DNA of 42,367 nt. It comes from Acidobacteria bacterium UBA2161 (lineage in GTDB: Bacteria > Acidobacteriota > Vicinamibacteria > Vicinamibacterales > UBA823). Positions within the stretch are counted from its first letter, which is position 1. Every line of letters starts with the position of its first letter. The notes under the pieces were generated by a model. It had not been told where the DNA came from. It saw only the letters and a list, made by a program, of their open reading frames with translations, and did not search any database. Where the stretch lies: contig DCWN01000004.1 of assembly GCA_002328835.1 (NCBI GenBank), positions 16,255 to 58,621 of the forward strand, in the 5' to 3' direction. Of this stretch, positions 6,609 to 15,360 are shown one piece after another. Position numbers and translations under genes: made by a program.

Positions 6609-7511
6609 ATGTTTCAAGCCATCGTTCGACTCCTCCTGCCCAGTCTGATTGCTGTCGTGGTCGCCGCGCCGGGCGTCGCTGCGTCCGAGGGTCCGGCCGA
6701 GCTGCTCAGCGCTGAGCCGGCGCAGTCGGGCGCGGCGCGGCCCCGCGTCAAGCGGGACGAGCACGGGGATCTGGTGCCCGACGTGCGGGCGGCGGCGGCC
6801 ATCGTCTACGATCCGATTCGCGGCGAAGTGCTCTGGGAGGAGAACTCCGACGTCCAGCGTTCGATCGCCAGCATCACGAAGGTTATGACGGCGGTCGTCT
6901 TCCTCGAGAGCGAACCAGACCTGTCCGAACAGGTCACGGTCGCCAGCTCCGACGTCCGGCGGGCTTCGACGACCTATCTGCGACGCAATGAGCAACTGCA
7001 GGTCGACGACCTGCTCCACCTGGCGCTGATCGCCTCGGACAACGGCGCGGCGCGAGCGCTCGCGCGCGTGTCGCGATGGGGCACCGAGGGCTTCATCGAT
7101 CGGATGAACGAGAAGGCCGCGGGCCTGGGACTGCGCGCGACGGTCTTCACCGACCCGTCGGGGTTGGACGCGGGGAACGTGTCGTCGGCGTACGACCTGT
7201 CAAGGCTGATCGTCTACGCGGTCGGCAACGAGCAGATCGCGCAGATCATGCGGATGCGCGAGCACCGAATTGCCACGAACCGGCGCCGGGTCCGGATCCG
7301 CAACACCAACAAGCTGCTGGACAACGACATCAACGTCTGGGGCGGAAAGACCGGATTCATCCGGCGGGCCGGCTACTGCCTGGCGGCGCTGGTGCAGTTG
7401 CCGCAGGGCGAGCTGGTGGCCGTCGTCGTACTCGGTGCGCGGAGCAACGCCGCGCGGTTTCTCGAGACCCGACGACTGGTGGGCTGGCTGAACACGCGGC
7501 TCGCCGAGTAG
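6609..7511 (+). CDS. D-alanyl-D-alanine carboxypeptidase/endopeptidase (S11 penicillin-binding protein)
   Basis: 300 residues. An N-terminal hydrophobic segment (about 5-24, ending AAPGVAAS) looks like a signal peptide. All three serine-acylase motifs are in order: SITK at 88-91 with the nucleophilic Ser, SDN at 143-145, and KTG at 247-249. This is the S11 (DacA/PbpG-like) arrangement, acting in the periplasm on peptidoglycan stem peptides or cross-links. It lacks the long C-terminal beta domain and amphipathic anchor of DacA/DacC, so a PbpG-like endopeptidase is as likely as a carboxypeptidase. I chose ATG 6609 because it begins the signal peptide; upstream in-frame codons encode a non-signal-like sequence. 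It is divergent from the methylase and convergent with the fdhE-like gene (26 bp apart). Confidence 0.9.
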   Translation: MFQAIVRLLLPSLIAVVVAAPGVAASEGPAELLSAEPAQSGAARPRVKRDEHGDLVPDVRAAAAIVYDPIRGEVLWEENSDVQRSIASITKVMTAVVFLESEPDLSEQVTVASSDVRRASTTYLRRNEQLQVDDLLHLALIASDNGAARALARVSRWGTEGFIDRMNEKAAGLGLRATVFTDPSGLDAGNVSSAYDLSRLIVYAVGNEQIAQIMRMREHRIATNRRRVRIRNTNKLLDNDINVWGGKTGFIRRAGYCLAALVQLPQGELVAVVVLGARSNAARFLETRRLVGWLNTRLAE

Positions 7512-7537
7512 CGTCTTTCAGACCTCTTTCTCGAGGC

Positions 7538-8491
7538 CTACGCCTGATACCCGCGCTGCAGCGCGGCGGCGTCGAGCGGCAGCGTGGCGATGCTGTCGAC
7601 GTGGACGAGCGCCGGCCGCGTGCCCTGACGCGCATCGTAGGCCTTGAGGTAGCGCCGGCAGGCGTCACACCCGTACAGACGATAGCGGCCATCACGACTG
7701 GCGAACGAGGTGATACGGGCCTTGTCCGCGTTGTCGCAGTGCGGACAGGCGAAGTCGTGGAACGGCCAGCGGGCCTGGCAGCGACCGCAGATGAGCAGGC
7801 GCTGCGCGTCCGGGGTGATGGTGGCCAGCGCGGGCTCGCCGCCGCAGAGCGGGCAGCGGCCCCGGCGCCACGAGCTCCAATCGACACTTCGACCGAAGGC
7901 GTCCGCACAGCGACGGAGCGACGGGCGGAGGGCGAGGCCGATGAGTTCGGCGAGCATCTCCGACGGTGGGGTGTCGAGCTGGGCGAGCGCGGGCGGACCC
8001 GCGTACCAGGCCGCGGCGAGCGGCACGAGGTCGCGCCCGCGATGCGAGAGGGTCTGGGCGGTCGCGTAGTCGTCCGCGTCGATGGCGTCGTGTCGGCGCA
8101 AGGCATCGGCCATCTCCCGCAGGGCCAAGCGCACGTCGCTGCACTCGAGGGGGATCTGTTCGAATTGCAGTAGCGGCGACGCGCTCTCGAGTTTCGCGCG
8201 GACCGTCTCGGCGTCGAGGTCGACGGTGGGCAGTGACACCCGGGCCAGGATCCGATGCTCGATGGTCAGGAGTTCGATCTGGAGATCGATCGCGGATGCC
8301 AGGTCTGGGCTGGCCGCCTTCAGGTCCGTAAGTTCTGCGATCCCCGGCGCCGGGGCGGGACCGCGGCGCGTCGGAGGCGGGTCGTCGTCTGGCGCATCGC
8401 GAAGCTTCGAGCGGTCCACCCGTCTAATCCTCGTGAGGCGATCCTGCTCCGTGCTCGACTCGTCGGGAGAGTCCTCACCGGACTTCGTCAC
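7538..8491 (-). CDS. fdhE: FdhE-like formate dehydrogenase accessory protein
   Basis: 317 residues from GTG 8491. The C-terminal half has the FdhE zinc-ribbon signature: CPLCGGEP, LICGRCQARWPF, CPHCDN, and YGCDACRRYLKAYD, giving four Cys pairs. FdhE binds iron or zinc through these and assists maturation of formate dehydrogenase, with FdhD. The N-terminal half is helical and poorly conserved; the first 60 residues are polar and probably disordered. The frame continues upstream but would overlap glgA, so I stop at GTG 8491; a weak CACGAT lies 6 nt before it. No formate dehydrogenase, fdhD or molybdenum genes are in the window, so the partner must be elsewhere. Function rests on the Cys pattern and is fairly secure at family level. 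Confidence 0.85.
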   Translation of the reverse strand: MTKSGEDSPDESSTEQDRLTRIRRVDRSKLRDAPDDDPPPTRRGPAPAPGIAELTDLKAASPDLASAIDLQIELLTIEHRILARVSLPTVDLDAETVRAKLESASPLLQFEQIPLECSDVRLALREMADALRRHDAIDADDYATAQTLSHRGRDLVPLAAAWYAGPPALAQLDTPPSEMLAELIGLALRPSLRRCADAFGRSVDWSSWRRGRCPLCGGEPALATITPDAQRLLICGRCQARWPFHDFACPHCDNADKARITSFASRDGRYRLYGCDACRRYLKAYDARQGTRPALVHVDSIATLPLDAAALQRGYQA

Positions 8492-8540
8492 AGCGGCATC
8501 GTGACCCGAACGGGGCGTGTGGAGCAAGGGCGAGGTCGAG

Positions 8541-8546
8541 TACGAT
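8541..8546 (+). promoter_or_regulatory. Possible -10 box of glgA
   Basis: TACGAT ends 9 nt before ATG 8556, so transcription would start within about 2-3 nt of the start codon. No Shine-Dalgarno is present. It is the same hexamer as at hemE. Confidence 0.3.
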
Positions 8547-8555
8547 GATCGCCGG

Positions 8556-10118
8556 ATGAGTGGCGAGATGCCCCCGGACGCGGCGGCGCGAGCGGCCGAC
8601 GGTGAGGCGCGGCTCCGCGTCGTGATGGTCGTGTCGGAAGCGGTGCCATTCGCCAAGACGGGCGGGCTGGCCGACGTCAGTTCCGCGTTTTCGCTGGCGC
8701 TGGCCGGCCTCGGGCATGACGTGTCGCTCGTGTTGCCGCGGTATCGAGAGGCTGCGGACGCGGGTAGCCCGGCCGGCCGCGTCACCGTGACCGTCGGCGA
8801 GGTGGCATACGAGGTCGGGCTGTTCGCGGCGTCGCTCGGACGGGACGTGCGAGTCACCCTGCTGGACTGCCCGCCGCTGTACGACCGGGAGGGACTCTAC
8901 GGAGCTGGTGGACGCGACCATCCGGACAATCCGGCACGGTTCGGGCTGCTGGTACGCGCGGCCCTGGGTCTGGGCGCGGCGGCACCGGAGCCGCCCTCGG
9001 TCATTCACGCGCACGATTGGCAGGCGGCGCTTGGGCCGGTCATGCTCTCGGCGGGCCTGCCCGGGCTCGAGCGGCTGCGCGGCAGCGCGTCCGTTCAGAC
9101 GATTCACAATCTGGCGTACCAGGGAGTCTTCCCTCCAGACTGCCTCGGCGCGCTCGGTCTAGCGGAAGCGGCCGGCGTCGCGAGCACCCTGGCCCACAAG
9201 ACTGGGGTGAGTTTCCTGAAGGGTGGCATCGTGTACAGCGACGCGGTGACGACGGTGAGCCCGGGCTACGCGCGCGAGATCGTCGGCGCCGAATTCGGGC
9301 GGGGTCTGGACCCGAGCCTCCGGGAGCGCGGCACCAGTCTCACCGGCATCCTGAACGGAATCGACGTGGATGTCTGGGATCCGACGGCCGATCCTCATTT
9401 GCCGGCGCCGTTCTCTGCGGGCGATCTGGAAGGGAAGCGTGCCTCCAAGCGGGCCGTGATCGAATGTTACGGCCTGCCAACGGACGAGGCGACGCTGACA
9501 CGCCCACTCGTCGGCATGGTGTCGCGGATGGTGCCGCAGAAGGGACTCGACCTGTTGGCCGAGATTTCGGACGACCTGGCCGGACTGGACGCGACATTCG
9601 TGGTGCTTGGCACCGGGATGGCGGAGTATCAGGCGCTCTGGCAGGGCCTCGCCGCGCGGCATCCAGCGCAGGTTGGGGTGCATGTCGGATTCGACGAGGC
9701 CCGGGCGCACCTGGTCGAGGGCGGCGCCGATCTGTTTCTCATGCCGTCGCGCTTCGAGCCTTGCGGTCTGAATCAGCTCTACAGTTTGCGCTACGGAACG
9801 GTGCCCGTCGTGCGCGCGACCGGCGGTCTGGCCGATACGGTGCGACCATTCGACCCGGCGACCGGACAGGGCACGGGTTTCGTGTTCACGGAGTACTCCG
9901 CCGCCGCCCTGATGGCGTCGCTCCGAGCGGCACTGGCGGTGTTCGGGGACCGAGCCGCGTGGCGACGGATCCAAGTCAACGGCATGGCAGAGGACCATTC
10001 CTGGGACGTTTCGGCCCGAGAATATGTCAAAGTGTACAGGCGGGCAGTCGCGAGCGCGCGTCGTCGCGCCGGAGGGACTGCCGAGCAGGCGGGGCCGGGC
10101 TCGACGCGGTTCGAGTGA
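8556..10118 (+). CDS. glgA: Glycogen synthase, GT5
   Basis: 520-residue enzyme that transfers glucose from ADP-glucose to growing alpha-1,4-glucan. It shows the GT5 signature KTGGL at 34-38 in VSEAVPFAKTGGLADV, then HAHDWQ, QTIHNLAYQG, LNGIDVDVWDP, and the C-terminal nucleotide-sugar site SRFEPCGLNQLYSLRYGT followed by RATGGLADTV. Length fits bacterial GlgA. ATG 8556 gives a polar 19-residue lead before the conserved start; a GTG at 8517 is also in frame but would overlap the promoter zone. It is divergent from the fdhE-like gene with 64 bp between starts. The last 25 residues are a variable tail. No other glycogen genes are adjacent. Confidence 0.94.
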   Translation: MSGEMPPDAAARAADGEARLRVVMVVSEAVPFAKTGGLADVSSAFSLALAGLGHDVSLVLPRYREAADAGSPAGRVTVTVGEVAYEVGLFAASLGRDVRVTLLDCPPLYDREGLYGAGGRDHPDNPARFGLLVRAALGLGAAAPEPPSVIHAHDWQAALGPVMLSAGLPGLERLRGSASVQTIHNLAYQGVFPPDCLGALGLAEAAGVASTLAHKTGVSFLKGGIVYSDAVTTVSPGYAREIVGAEFGRGLDPSLRERGTSLTGILNGIDVDVWDPTADPHLPAPFSAGDLEGKRASKRAVIECYGLPTDEATLTRPLVGMVSRMVPQKGLDLLAEISDDLAGLDATFVVLGTGMAEYQALWQGLAARHPAQVGVHVGFDEARAHLVEGGADLFLMPSRFEPCGLNQLYSLRYGTVPVVRATGGLADTVRPFDPATGQGTGFVFTEYSAAALMASLRAALAVFGDRAAWRRIQVNGMAEDHSWDVSAREYVKVYRRAVASARRRAGGTAEQAGPGSTRFE

Positions 10119-10132
10119 TATCGAGGAGATTC

Positions 10133-10462
10133 ATGGCATCCGAAAAGGTCCACACATTTACCGAAGGCAATTTTGACGAGACGGTCATCAAGGCGGGGAC
10201 ACCGGTGTTGGTCGACTTCTGGGCGGAGTGGTGCGGGCCGTGCCGGCGCCTGGCGCCCACCGTCGAGACGCTGGCGTCGGACTATGACGGACGTGTTTCG
10301 GTCGGCAAGCTCAACGTCGACGAGAACCCGGGCGTCGCGGGTCGATTCAGCATCCGCGGCATCCCGACGCTCTTGCTCTTCAAGGATGGCCAGGTAGTCG
10401 ATCAGGTCGTAGGCCTCGCCCAAGGCACACAACTCAAGGAAATGATCGACAAGCACCTCTAG
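10133..10462 (+). CDS. trxA: Thioredoxin
   Basis: 109 residues, the standard thioredoxin size. The redox active site is WCGPC at 32-36 region (DFWAEWCGPCRRLAP), with the cis-Pro motif GIPTLLLFKDGQ around 77-87. It reduces protein disulfides in the cytosol and is reduced in turn by the thioredoxin reductase encoded next. GAGGAG lies 6-7 nt before ATG 10133. It starts 14 bp after glgA and could share its transcript. Assignment is secure. Confidence 0.96.
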   Translation: MASEKVHTFTEGNFDETVIKAGTPVLVDFWAEWCGPCRRLAPTVETLASDYDGRVSVGKLNVDENPGVAGRFSIRGIPTLLLFKDGQVVDQVVGLAQGTQLKEMIDKHL

Positions 10463-10552
10463 CCGCGGCTCCTGCCGGCGGTGGGGTATTCGACGGCGGC
10501 CGGTTCGCGCGCACGCGAGCGCTGGAACCAGGCCACCTTGTGGATGGAGTAG

Positions 10553-11506
10553 ATGGAACACGTCATCATCATCGGCTCGGGCCCGGCGGGCCTGACTGCG
10601 GCGCTGTATTCGGCGCGCGCGAATCTGCATCCCCTGGTCATCGAAGGCGTGGACGCCGGCGGACAGCTCATGCTGACCACCATGGTCGAGAACTGGCCGG
10701 GCTATCGGGACGGCATCATGGGACCCGATCTGATGACCGAACTGCGCGCGCAGGCCGAACGGTTCGGCGCGAAGATCGTCGGAGGGCACGTCCAGCGCGT
10801 CGACCTGTCCGGGGAGTCGTATCTGGTCGAGACTGCCGACGGGCGCCACGAGACCCGCGCCCTGATCATCTCGACCGGCGCCTCCGCCCGGCTGTTGGGA
10901 CTGCCGTCGGAGCGCACGCTGATGGGGCACGGCGTCTCCACCTGCGCGACGTGCGACGGCTACTTCTTCAAGGAGAAACCGATCGCTGTCGTTGGGGGCG
11001 GCGACTCGGCGCTCGAAGAGGCGATGTTTCTCACCAAGTTCGCGTCGACCGTGACGCTGGTTCATCGGCGTGACGCGCTGCGGGCGTCGAAGATCATGCA
11101 GGATAAGGCGCGCGCCAATCCGAAGATCCGTTTCGAGTGGGACAGCGTCGTCGAGGAGATCAGGGATGCCGACCAGGGCGCCGTCACGGGCATCGTGCTG
11201 CGGAACCTGAAGACGCAGGCCGTCAAGGATGTGGGCGTGGAGGGCGTCTTTGTCGCGATCGGGCACACCCCGAACACGGGATTGTTCGAGGGGCAGATCG
11301 ATCTCGACGAGAACGGCTACATCAAGACGGCAGCAGGGTCGCGCACCTCGCGAGCGGGCGTCTTCGCCTGCGGCGACGTCCAAGATCCGGTGTATCGCCA
11401 GGCCATCACCGCAGCCGGTTCGGGCTGCATGGCGGCGATCGATGCCGAGCGCTATCTGGAAGGGCTGCCAACACCGACGGCCGAAGCAGCGTCGGCGGCG
11501 ACCTAG
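10553..11506 (+). CDS. trxB: Thioredoxin reductase (NADPH)
   Basis: 317 residues. FAD-binding GSGPAGLTAALYSAR begins at residue 8, the redox pair is CATC at 131-134, the NADPH-binding motif is VVGGGDSALEEA at 147-158, and the FAD-contact end motif is GVFACGDVQDPVYRQAITAAGSG. This is the low-molecular-weight bacterial TrxB that passes electrons from NADPH to thioredoxin. GGAG lies 4 nt before ATG 10553. It is 90 bp after trxA, most likely the same operon. Its TAG stop shares the palindrome CTAG with the stop of the convergent mnmA. Confidence 0.96.
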   Translation: MEHVIIIGSGPAGLTAALYSARANLHPLVIEGVDAGGQLMLTTMVENWPGYRDGIMGPDLMTELRAQAERFGAKIVGGHVQRVDLSGESYLVETADGRHETRALIISTGASARLLGLPSERTLMGHGVSTCATCDGYFFKEKPIAVVGGGDSALEEAMFLTKFASTVTLVHRRDALRASKIMQDKARANPKIRFEWDSVVEEIRDADQGAVTGIVLRNLKTQAVKDVGVEGVFVAIGHTPNTGLFEGQIDLDENGYIKTAAGSRTSRAGVFACGDVQDPVYRQAITAAGSGCMAAIDAERYLEGLPTPTAEAASAAT

Positions 11507-12567
11507 TCGATCCAGCCGCCGCCAAGCACTTCATCGCCATCGTAGAAGACGACCGCCTGGCCCGGAGTGACGGTGACCTGTGGTTCGTCGAACCGGACGG
11601 TCGCCGTCTGGTTGGCGCCGGCCGTCACCGTGGCGCGGCCGGCGGTGTGTCGGTAGCGAATCTGCGCCTTCACCGGGCGGTCGCCGGCCGGCGGATCGCC
11701 CGCGATCCAGTTCACGCTGGAGGCGCTCAACTCGGTTCGCTCGAGTTCCTCCCGCGTCCCCACCGTCACCGTGCAGCCCTCGGCGTCGAGCGCCGTCACG
11801 TACAGCCGCCGGCCCGAGGCGAGGCCGAGCCCCTTGCGCTGGCCGACGGTGAACCGATGAACGCCGCCGTGTTGGCCGATCGGCTGGCCGGTGCCGTCCT
11901 TGATGATTCCCCCCTGGGGCGGCGCGGCAGCATGCGTCTCGACGAAGGTCGCATGGTCGCCGTCGGCGACGAAGCAGAGTTCTTGGCTGTCGGGCTTGTC
12001 GGCGACCGGGAGCCCCCGCTCCCGCGCGAGGGCCCGCACGGCGGGCTTGTCGAGCGCGCCGACCGGGAACGCGGCGTGTGACAACTGCGCCTGCGTGAGG
12101 GGAAAGAGAAAGTACGACTGATCCTTCTGCCGGTCGACGCCGCGGCGAAGCCGATAGCGGGCGCTGCCGGGTGCCCGGTCGACCTGGGCGTAGTGGCCGG
12201 TGGCCACCGCTGCGGTGTCGAGCGCGCCGGCACGGTCGAGCAAGTGAGAGAACTTCAGATCGCCGTTGCAATGGACGCACGGGATCGGCGTGCGGCCGGC
12301 GGTGTACTCGTTGACGAAGTTGCGGACGACGTGCGCGTCGAACGAGGCCTGGTAGTTGACCACGTAGTGGGGGATGCCGAGCTGCGCGGCGGCGCGTCGG
12401 GCGTCGTGCAGATCCTCGATGGTACAGCAGCTACCGAAGCGCGCCGCACCCTCGCGCTGGTCGTAGAGCTGCATCGATAGTCCCACGACCTCGTGGCCGG
12501 CGTCGACCAGGAGCGCGGCGGCCACCGAGGAGTCGACGCCGCCCGACATGGCGACTACGGTGCGCAT
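11503..12567 (-). CDS. mnmA: tRNA-uridine 2-sulfurtransferase
   Basis: 354 residues. MnmA makes 2-thiouridine at position 34 of tRNA(Lys/Glu/Gln). The PP-loop SGGVDSSVAAALL begins at residue 8; the two catalytic cysteines are in PCVHCNGDLKF and DSQELCFVADGD; the C-terminal OB-like domain follows TVGQRKGLGLASG. Length fits. The ATG at 12567 overlaps the TGA of the upstream cysteine desulfurase by one base (TGATG), so the two are translationally coupled. The partnership is logical: the desulfurase supplies the persulfide sulfur. It is convergent with trxB, with a 4-bp overlap. Confidence 0.95.
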   Translation of the reverse strand: MRTVVAMSGGVDSSVAAALLVDAGHEVVGLSMQLYDQREGAARFGSCCTIEDLHDARRAAAQLGIPHYVVNYQASFDAHVVRNFVNEYTAGRTPIPCVHCNGDLKFSHLLDRAGALDTAAVATGHYAQVDRAPGSARYRLRRGVDRQKDQSYFLFPLTQAQLSHAAFPVGALDKPAVRALARERGLPVADKPDSQELCFVADGDHATFVETHAAAPPQGGIIKDGTGQPIGQHGGVHRFTVGQRKGLGLASGRRLYVTALDAEGCTVTVGTREELERTELSASSVNWIAGDPPAGDRPVKAQIRYRHTAGRATVTAGANQTATVRFDEPQVTVTPGQAVVFYDGDEVLGGGWID

Positions 12568-13757
12568 CAGCGCCCGGCTCCGGAGGCAGCCGGGCGGGAA
12601 CGAGTGCTGGCGCGGGTCAGGTCGCGCAGCCGGCCGACGATGCCAGGCAGGACGGCAATCGTCCGATCGACCTCGAGGTCGGTGTTCCCGAGCCCCAGAC
12701 TGAAACGGATCGAGCTCTGCACCCGATGGTGAGGCAGGCCCATCGCGCGCAGCACGTGAGACGGCTCGAGCGTGCCCGACGAGCAAGCGGACCCGGTAGA
12801 CACGGCGATGCCGTCGAGATCGAGTCCGATCAGCAGCGACTCGGCTTCGACACTCTCGAAGCTGATGTTCGAGGTGTTGGGTACGCGCGGTTCGCGCGCA
12901 CCGTTGACGGTCGTGCCCGAGACGACGCCCAGGATGCCGTCCTCGAGTCGGCCCCGCAGCACCGTCAGCGGAGTCGCGGTCGACGCCAGCCTGTCGACCG
13001 CAGTCCTGGCAGCCACGCCCATGCCCACTAGGGCGGGGACGTTCTCGGTGCCGGCGCGCCGACTGCGCTCGTGACGTCCTCCGGTCTGGGTCGGCGACAG
13101 GCGGACGCCGCGTCGGAGCCAGAGTGCCCCGACGCCCTTCGGGCCGTTGAACTTGTGCGCCGAGAGCGACAGAAGATCGACGCCCAACGTCTCCACGTCG
13201 ACCGGGACCTTGCCGACCGATTGGACGGCGTCGGTGTGAAAGAGCGCGCCGTGGTCGTGGGCGATGGCGGCCAGTTCGGCGACCGGCTGGATCGTGCCGA
13301 TCTCGTTGTTGGCGTGCATCACGGAGACAAGGCACGTCTCGTCGTCGATGGCAGCGCGCAGGTCATCCGGTGAGACGATGCCGTGCGCGTCGACCGGCAG
13401 CAGCGTGACGCGCGAGCCGTGGCGCTGGAGGGCCTGGAGCGTGTTCAGCACAGCCTCGTGCTCGATCGCGCTCGCGATCAGATGGCGACGGCCCTGGCCG
13501 GCCAGAACGTCGGCGGCGCCGCGAAGGGCCAGGTTGTCTGCCTCGGTGCCGCCGCTCGTGAAGATCACCTCGGATGGCTCGGCCCCGATGAGCGCCGCCA
13601 GGGCGGCGCGTGCGTCATCGACGAGCCGCTTCGCGCGCTGACCGAAGTGGTGAACGCTCGACGGGTTGCCGAAGTCGTCGCGTAATGCGGCGGCGACGGC
13701 GTCGGCCACAGCTGGGTCGAGCGGGGTCGTTGCGTTGTGATCGAAATAGATGCGCAT
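12567..13757 (-). CDS. iscS: Cysteine desulfurase, IscS/NifS type
   Basis: 396-residue PLP enzyme that converts cysteine to alanine and an enzyme-bound persulfide. Evidence: FDHNATTPLD at the N-terminus, TSGGTEADNLAL, HANNEIGTIQP, the PLP lysine in SLSAHKFNGPKGVG, GTENVPALVG, and the mobile-loop cysteine STGSACSSGTLEPSHVL of group I enzymes. I chose ATG 13757 (MRIYFDHN) since AGGA lies a few bases upstream and the frame above is Pro/Arg-rich noise. No iscR, iscU or fdx is adjacent. Being coupled to mnmA, its main task here may be tRNA thiolation, although general Fe-S supply is possible. Confidence 0.95.
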   Translation of the reverse strand: MRIYFDHNATTPLDPAVADAVAAALRDDFGNPSSVHHFGQRAKRLVDDARAALAALIGAEPSEVIFTSGGTEADNLALRGAADVLAGQGRRHLIASAIEHEAVLNTLQALQRHGSRVTLLPVDAHGIVSPDDLRAAIDDETCLVSVMHANNEIGTIQPVAELAAIAHDHGALFHTDAVQSVGKVPVDVETLGVDLLSLSAHKFNGPKGVGALWLRRGVRLSPTQTGGRHERSRRAGTENVPALVGMGVAARTAVDRLASTATPLTVLRGRLEDGILGVVSGTTVNGAREPRVPNTSNISFESVEAESLLIGLDLDGIAVSTGSACSSGTLEPSHVLRAMGLPHHRVQSSIRFSLGLGNTDLEVDRTIAVLPGIVGRLRDLTRASTRSRPAASGAGR

Positions 13758-13903
13758 CGGTCCTGCGATCGGCGGGCGTGCAGGTGTCGGTCGTGGTGAG
13801 AGGGGCTCGCGAGACGCCGCCGGACGCTGCGCGCGGGAGGCGCGACCTGGCAAGGCCCGCTCTCGACCCGGGCCGGATCGCGACGGTGTTCACGCGTCTG
13901 CTC

Positions 13904-13932
13904 ATCATAGCATCGGCGCTAACCTCCAGCAA
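13904..13932 (-). promoter_or_regulatory. Promoter of iscS-mnmA
   Basis: On the minus strand TTGCTG (13932-13927), a 17-nt spacer, then TGcTATGAT (hexamer 13909-13904, 5/6 and extended). Transcription would start near 13897, leaving a leader of about 140 nt in which I see no clear structure. Confidence 0.6.
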
Positions 13933-13942
13933 CAAGAGGGAC

Positions 13943-13972
13943 TAGACAGGTTTGCGAGGCCTTTCATATACT
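13943..13972 (+). promoter_or_regulatory. Promoter of the bactofilin gene
   Basis: TAGACA (13943-13948, 5/6 to TTGACA), an 18-nt spacer and TATACT (13967-13972, 5/6). It is divergent from, and directly beside, the iscS promoter. The leader would be about 56 nt and contains GGGAGAG. Confidence 0.65.
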
Positions 13973-14034
13973 GGCTGTCTTGATACGTCGGCATGCCCGC
14001 AGCGTGTCGGCGCCTGCACTGGGAGAGTGTCGAC

Positions 14035-14559
14035 ATGTGGAAACGCGACGAATCAGTGCGACCGGCCGCTGGCGGACCGAGCGCAGGAGTAGGAAAGGGG
14101 CCCGGCGAACAGGTGTCTGGGCCGGGACATCGAACTGCGGCCGAGGGTCGGCGGCCAGGAAGAGACGTCGTGAACATCGGCAAATCGGTGGTGATCAAGG
14201 GTGAGTTGAACGGCAGCGAAGATCTGACCATCGAGGGCCGGGTTGAGGGCAAGATCGAGCTTCGGCAGAACGTGCTGACGATCGGACCGAACGGCAAGAT
14301 CAAGGCTGAGGTGTTTGCGAAGTCGGTCGTCGTGCTCGGTGAAGTCACTGGCAATGTCACCGCGACCGAGAAGGTCGACATTCGCGACAATGGCGCGGTC
14401 GACGGCGACATTATCGCGCCGCGAGTGGCCATCGCGGAGGGCGCCCACTTCCGCGGCAGCGTCGACATGCAGACCGGCGCCGCCGCTCCCGCGAAGGCCG
14501 AGGCCAAGCCGGCGGCCGCGAAGGCCGAGCCCAAGCCGGCGCAGGCCGCGGCGCGGTAG
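14035..14559 (+). CDS. Bactofilin (polymer-forming cytoskeletal protein)
   Basis: 174 residues. A polar, Gly/Pro/Arg-rich N-terminal tail (1-40) leads into the bactofilin core from about 43 to 145: NIGKSVVIKGELNGSEDL, IEGRVEGKIEL, IGPNGKIKAEVFAKSVVVLGEVTGNV and a run of short beta-strand turns that form the right-handed beta-helix. An Ala/Lys/Pro-rich tail follows. Bactofilins polymerise without nucleotides and act in cell shape, stalk or polar organisation. GGGAGAG precedes ATG 14035. The next genes are a SAM methyltransferase and a SAM hydrolase, which could form one transcript. Confidence 0.93.
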   Translation: MWKRDESVRPAAGGPSAGVGKGPGEQVSGPGHRTAAEGRRPGRDVVNIGKSVVIKGELNGSEDLTIEGRVEGKIELRQNVLTIGPNGKIKAEVFAKSVVVLGEVTGNVTATEKVDIRDNGAVDGDIIAPRVAIAEGAHFRGSVDMQTGAAAPAKAEAKPAAAKAEPKPAQAAAR

Positions 14560-14612
14560 CGCCATTCATCCGGACACCCTGAACCGTCCGGGTGGTGCTT
14601 CAAGGAGCCAGA

Positions 14613-15308
14613 GTGGACGCGACCACCTTCGGGACGCTCGGCGACCGATTGTTCCGCTTCGGTGCCCGGCGCGCCGATGCCGGCATCGGGCTCAGCGTCG
14701 ATCGCGACTCGTCCGAGAATGCGGTCTTCCCGACGCGCGGGCTCGGGCGGTTCGTGAGCTACGTGAGCAAGCGGGACTCTCCGACGATCATCGATCTGGG
14801 ACCGGTCGTCGGCGCGAACGTGAGCTTCTTCGGCGAGCAACTCGGGTGCAAGCTGATTGTCGAGGATCTGTTCGCCGAACTCGAACGCGTGGCGCGCCAG
14901 GTCCAGCAGAAGGAGATCGAGCTGGTGTCGGCGATCAACGGGCGCCTGGATCATCTGCCGGGCAGCGCCGACGGCGTGCTGTGCTGGGATCTCTTCGACT
15001 ATCTCGACCAGCCCTCGGCAGAGAGCCTGGCCCGGCAAGTGATCGAGGTGCTGAAGCCGGGCGGTGCGGTCTTCGCGCTGTTCGGGGGGAGCAATTCCGG
15101 TGCTGAGCGCTACACGAAGTACGCGATCATGGACCGCGAGCACTTGGAGCATCGGCCCTACAAGGCCACACGGGGCAAGGGCCGCACGTGGGGAAGCCGC
15201 GACGTCTTTAAGCTGTTTCATGGGCTGACCATCGGCGAGACGTATCTGCTGAAGATTCAGATCCGTGAGATGTTGTTTCGGAAGCCGCAAGCGGCCGCCC
15301 AAGTCTGA
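14613..15308 (+). CDS. Class I SAM-dependent methyltransferase, unknown substrate
   Basis: 231 residues. The SAM-binding strand-loop is IIDLGPVVGANVSFF (about 60-74), followed by an acidic end of strand 2 (LIVEDLFAEL), DGVLCWDLFDYLD for motif IV position, and LKPGGAVFALFGG as the post-motif. This is a Rossmann-like class I methyltransferase of the Methyltransf_11/23 sort. The substrate cannot be read from the sequence. GTG 14613 is chosen for AAGGAG 5 nt upstream; an upstream GTG pair at 14592-14597 is less likely. It lies 53 bp after the bactofilin gene and 52 bp before the DUF62 enzyme. Confidence 0.8.
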   Translation: MDATTFGTLGDRLFRFGARRADAGIGLSVDRDSSENAVFPTRGLGRFVSYVSKRDSPTIIDLGPVVGANVSFFGEQLGCKLIVEDLFAELERVARQVQQKEIELVSAINGRLDHLPGSADGVLCWDLFDYLDQPSAESLARQVIEVLKPGGAVFALFGGSNSGAERYTKYAIMDREHLEHRPYKATRGKGRTWGSRDVFKLFHGLTIGETYLLKIQIREMLFRKPQAAAQV

Positions 15309-15360
15309 TTCGAATCGATCGCGATGACGACGACGAGGGCGGCGATGGAGAAGGGAAGTC

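Noticed and set aside
13615..13935. 106-codon minus-strand frame covering the iscS leader
   Set aside because: It overlaps iscS in another frame and shows no motif; the leader is more simply untranslated.
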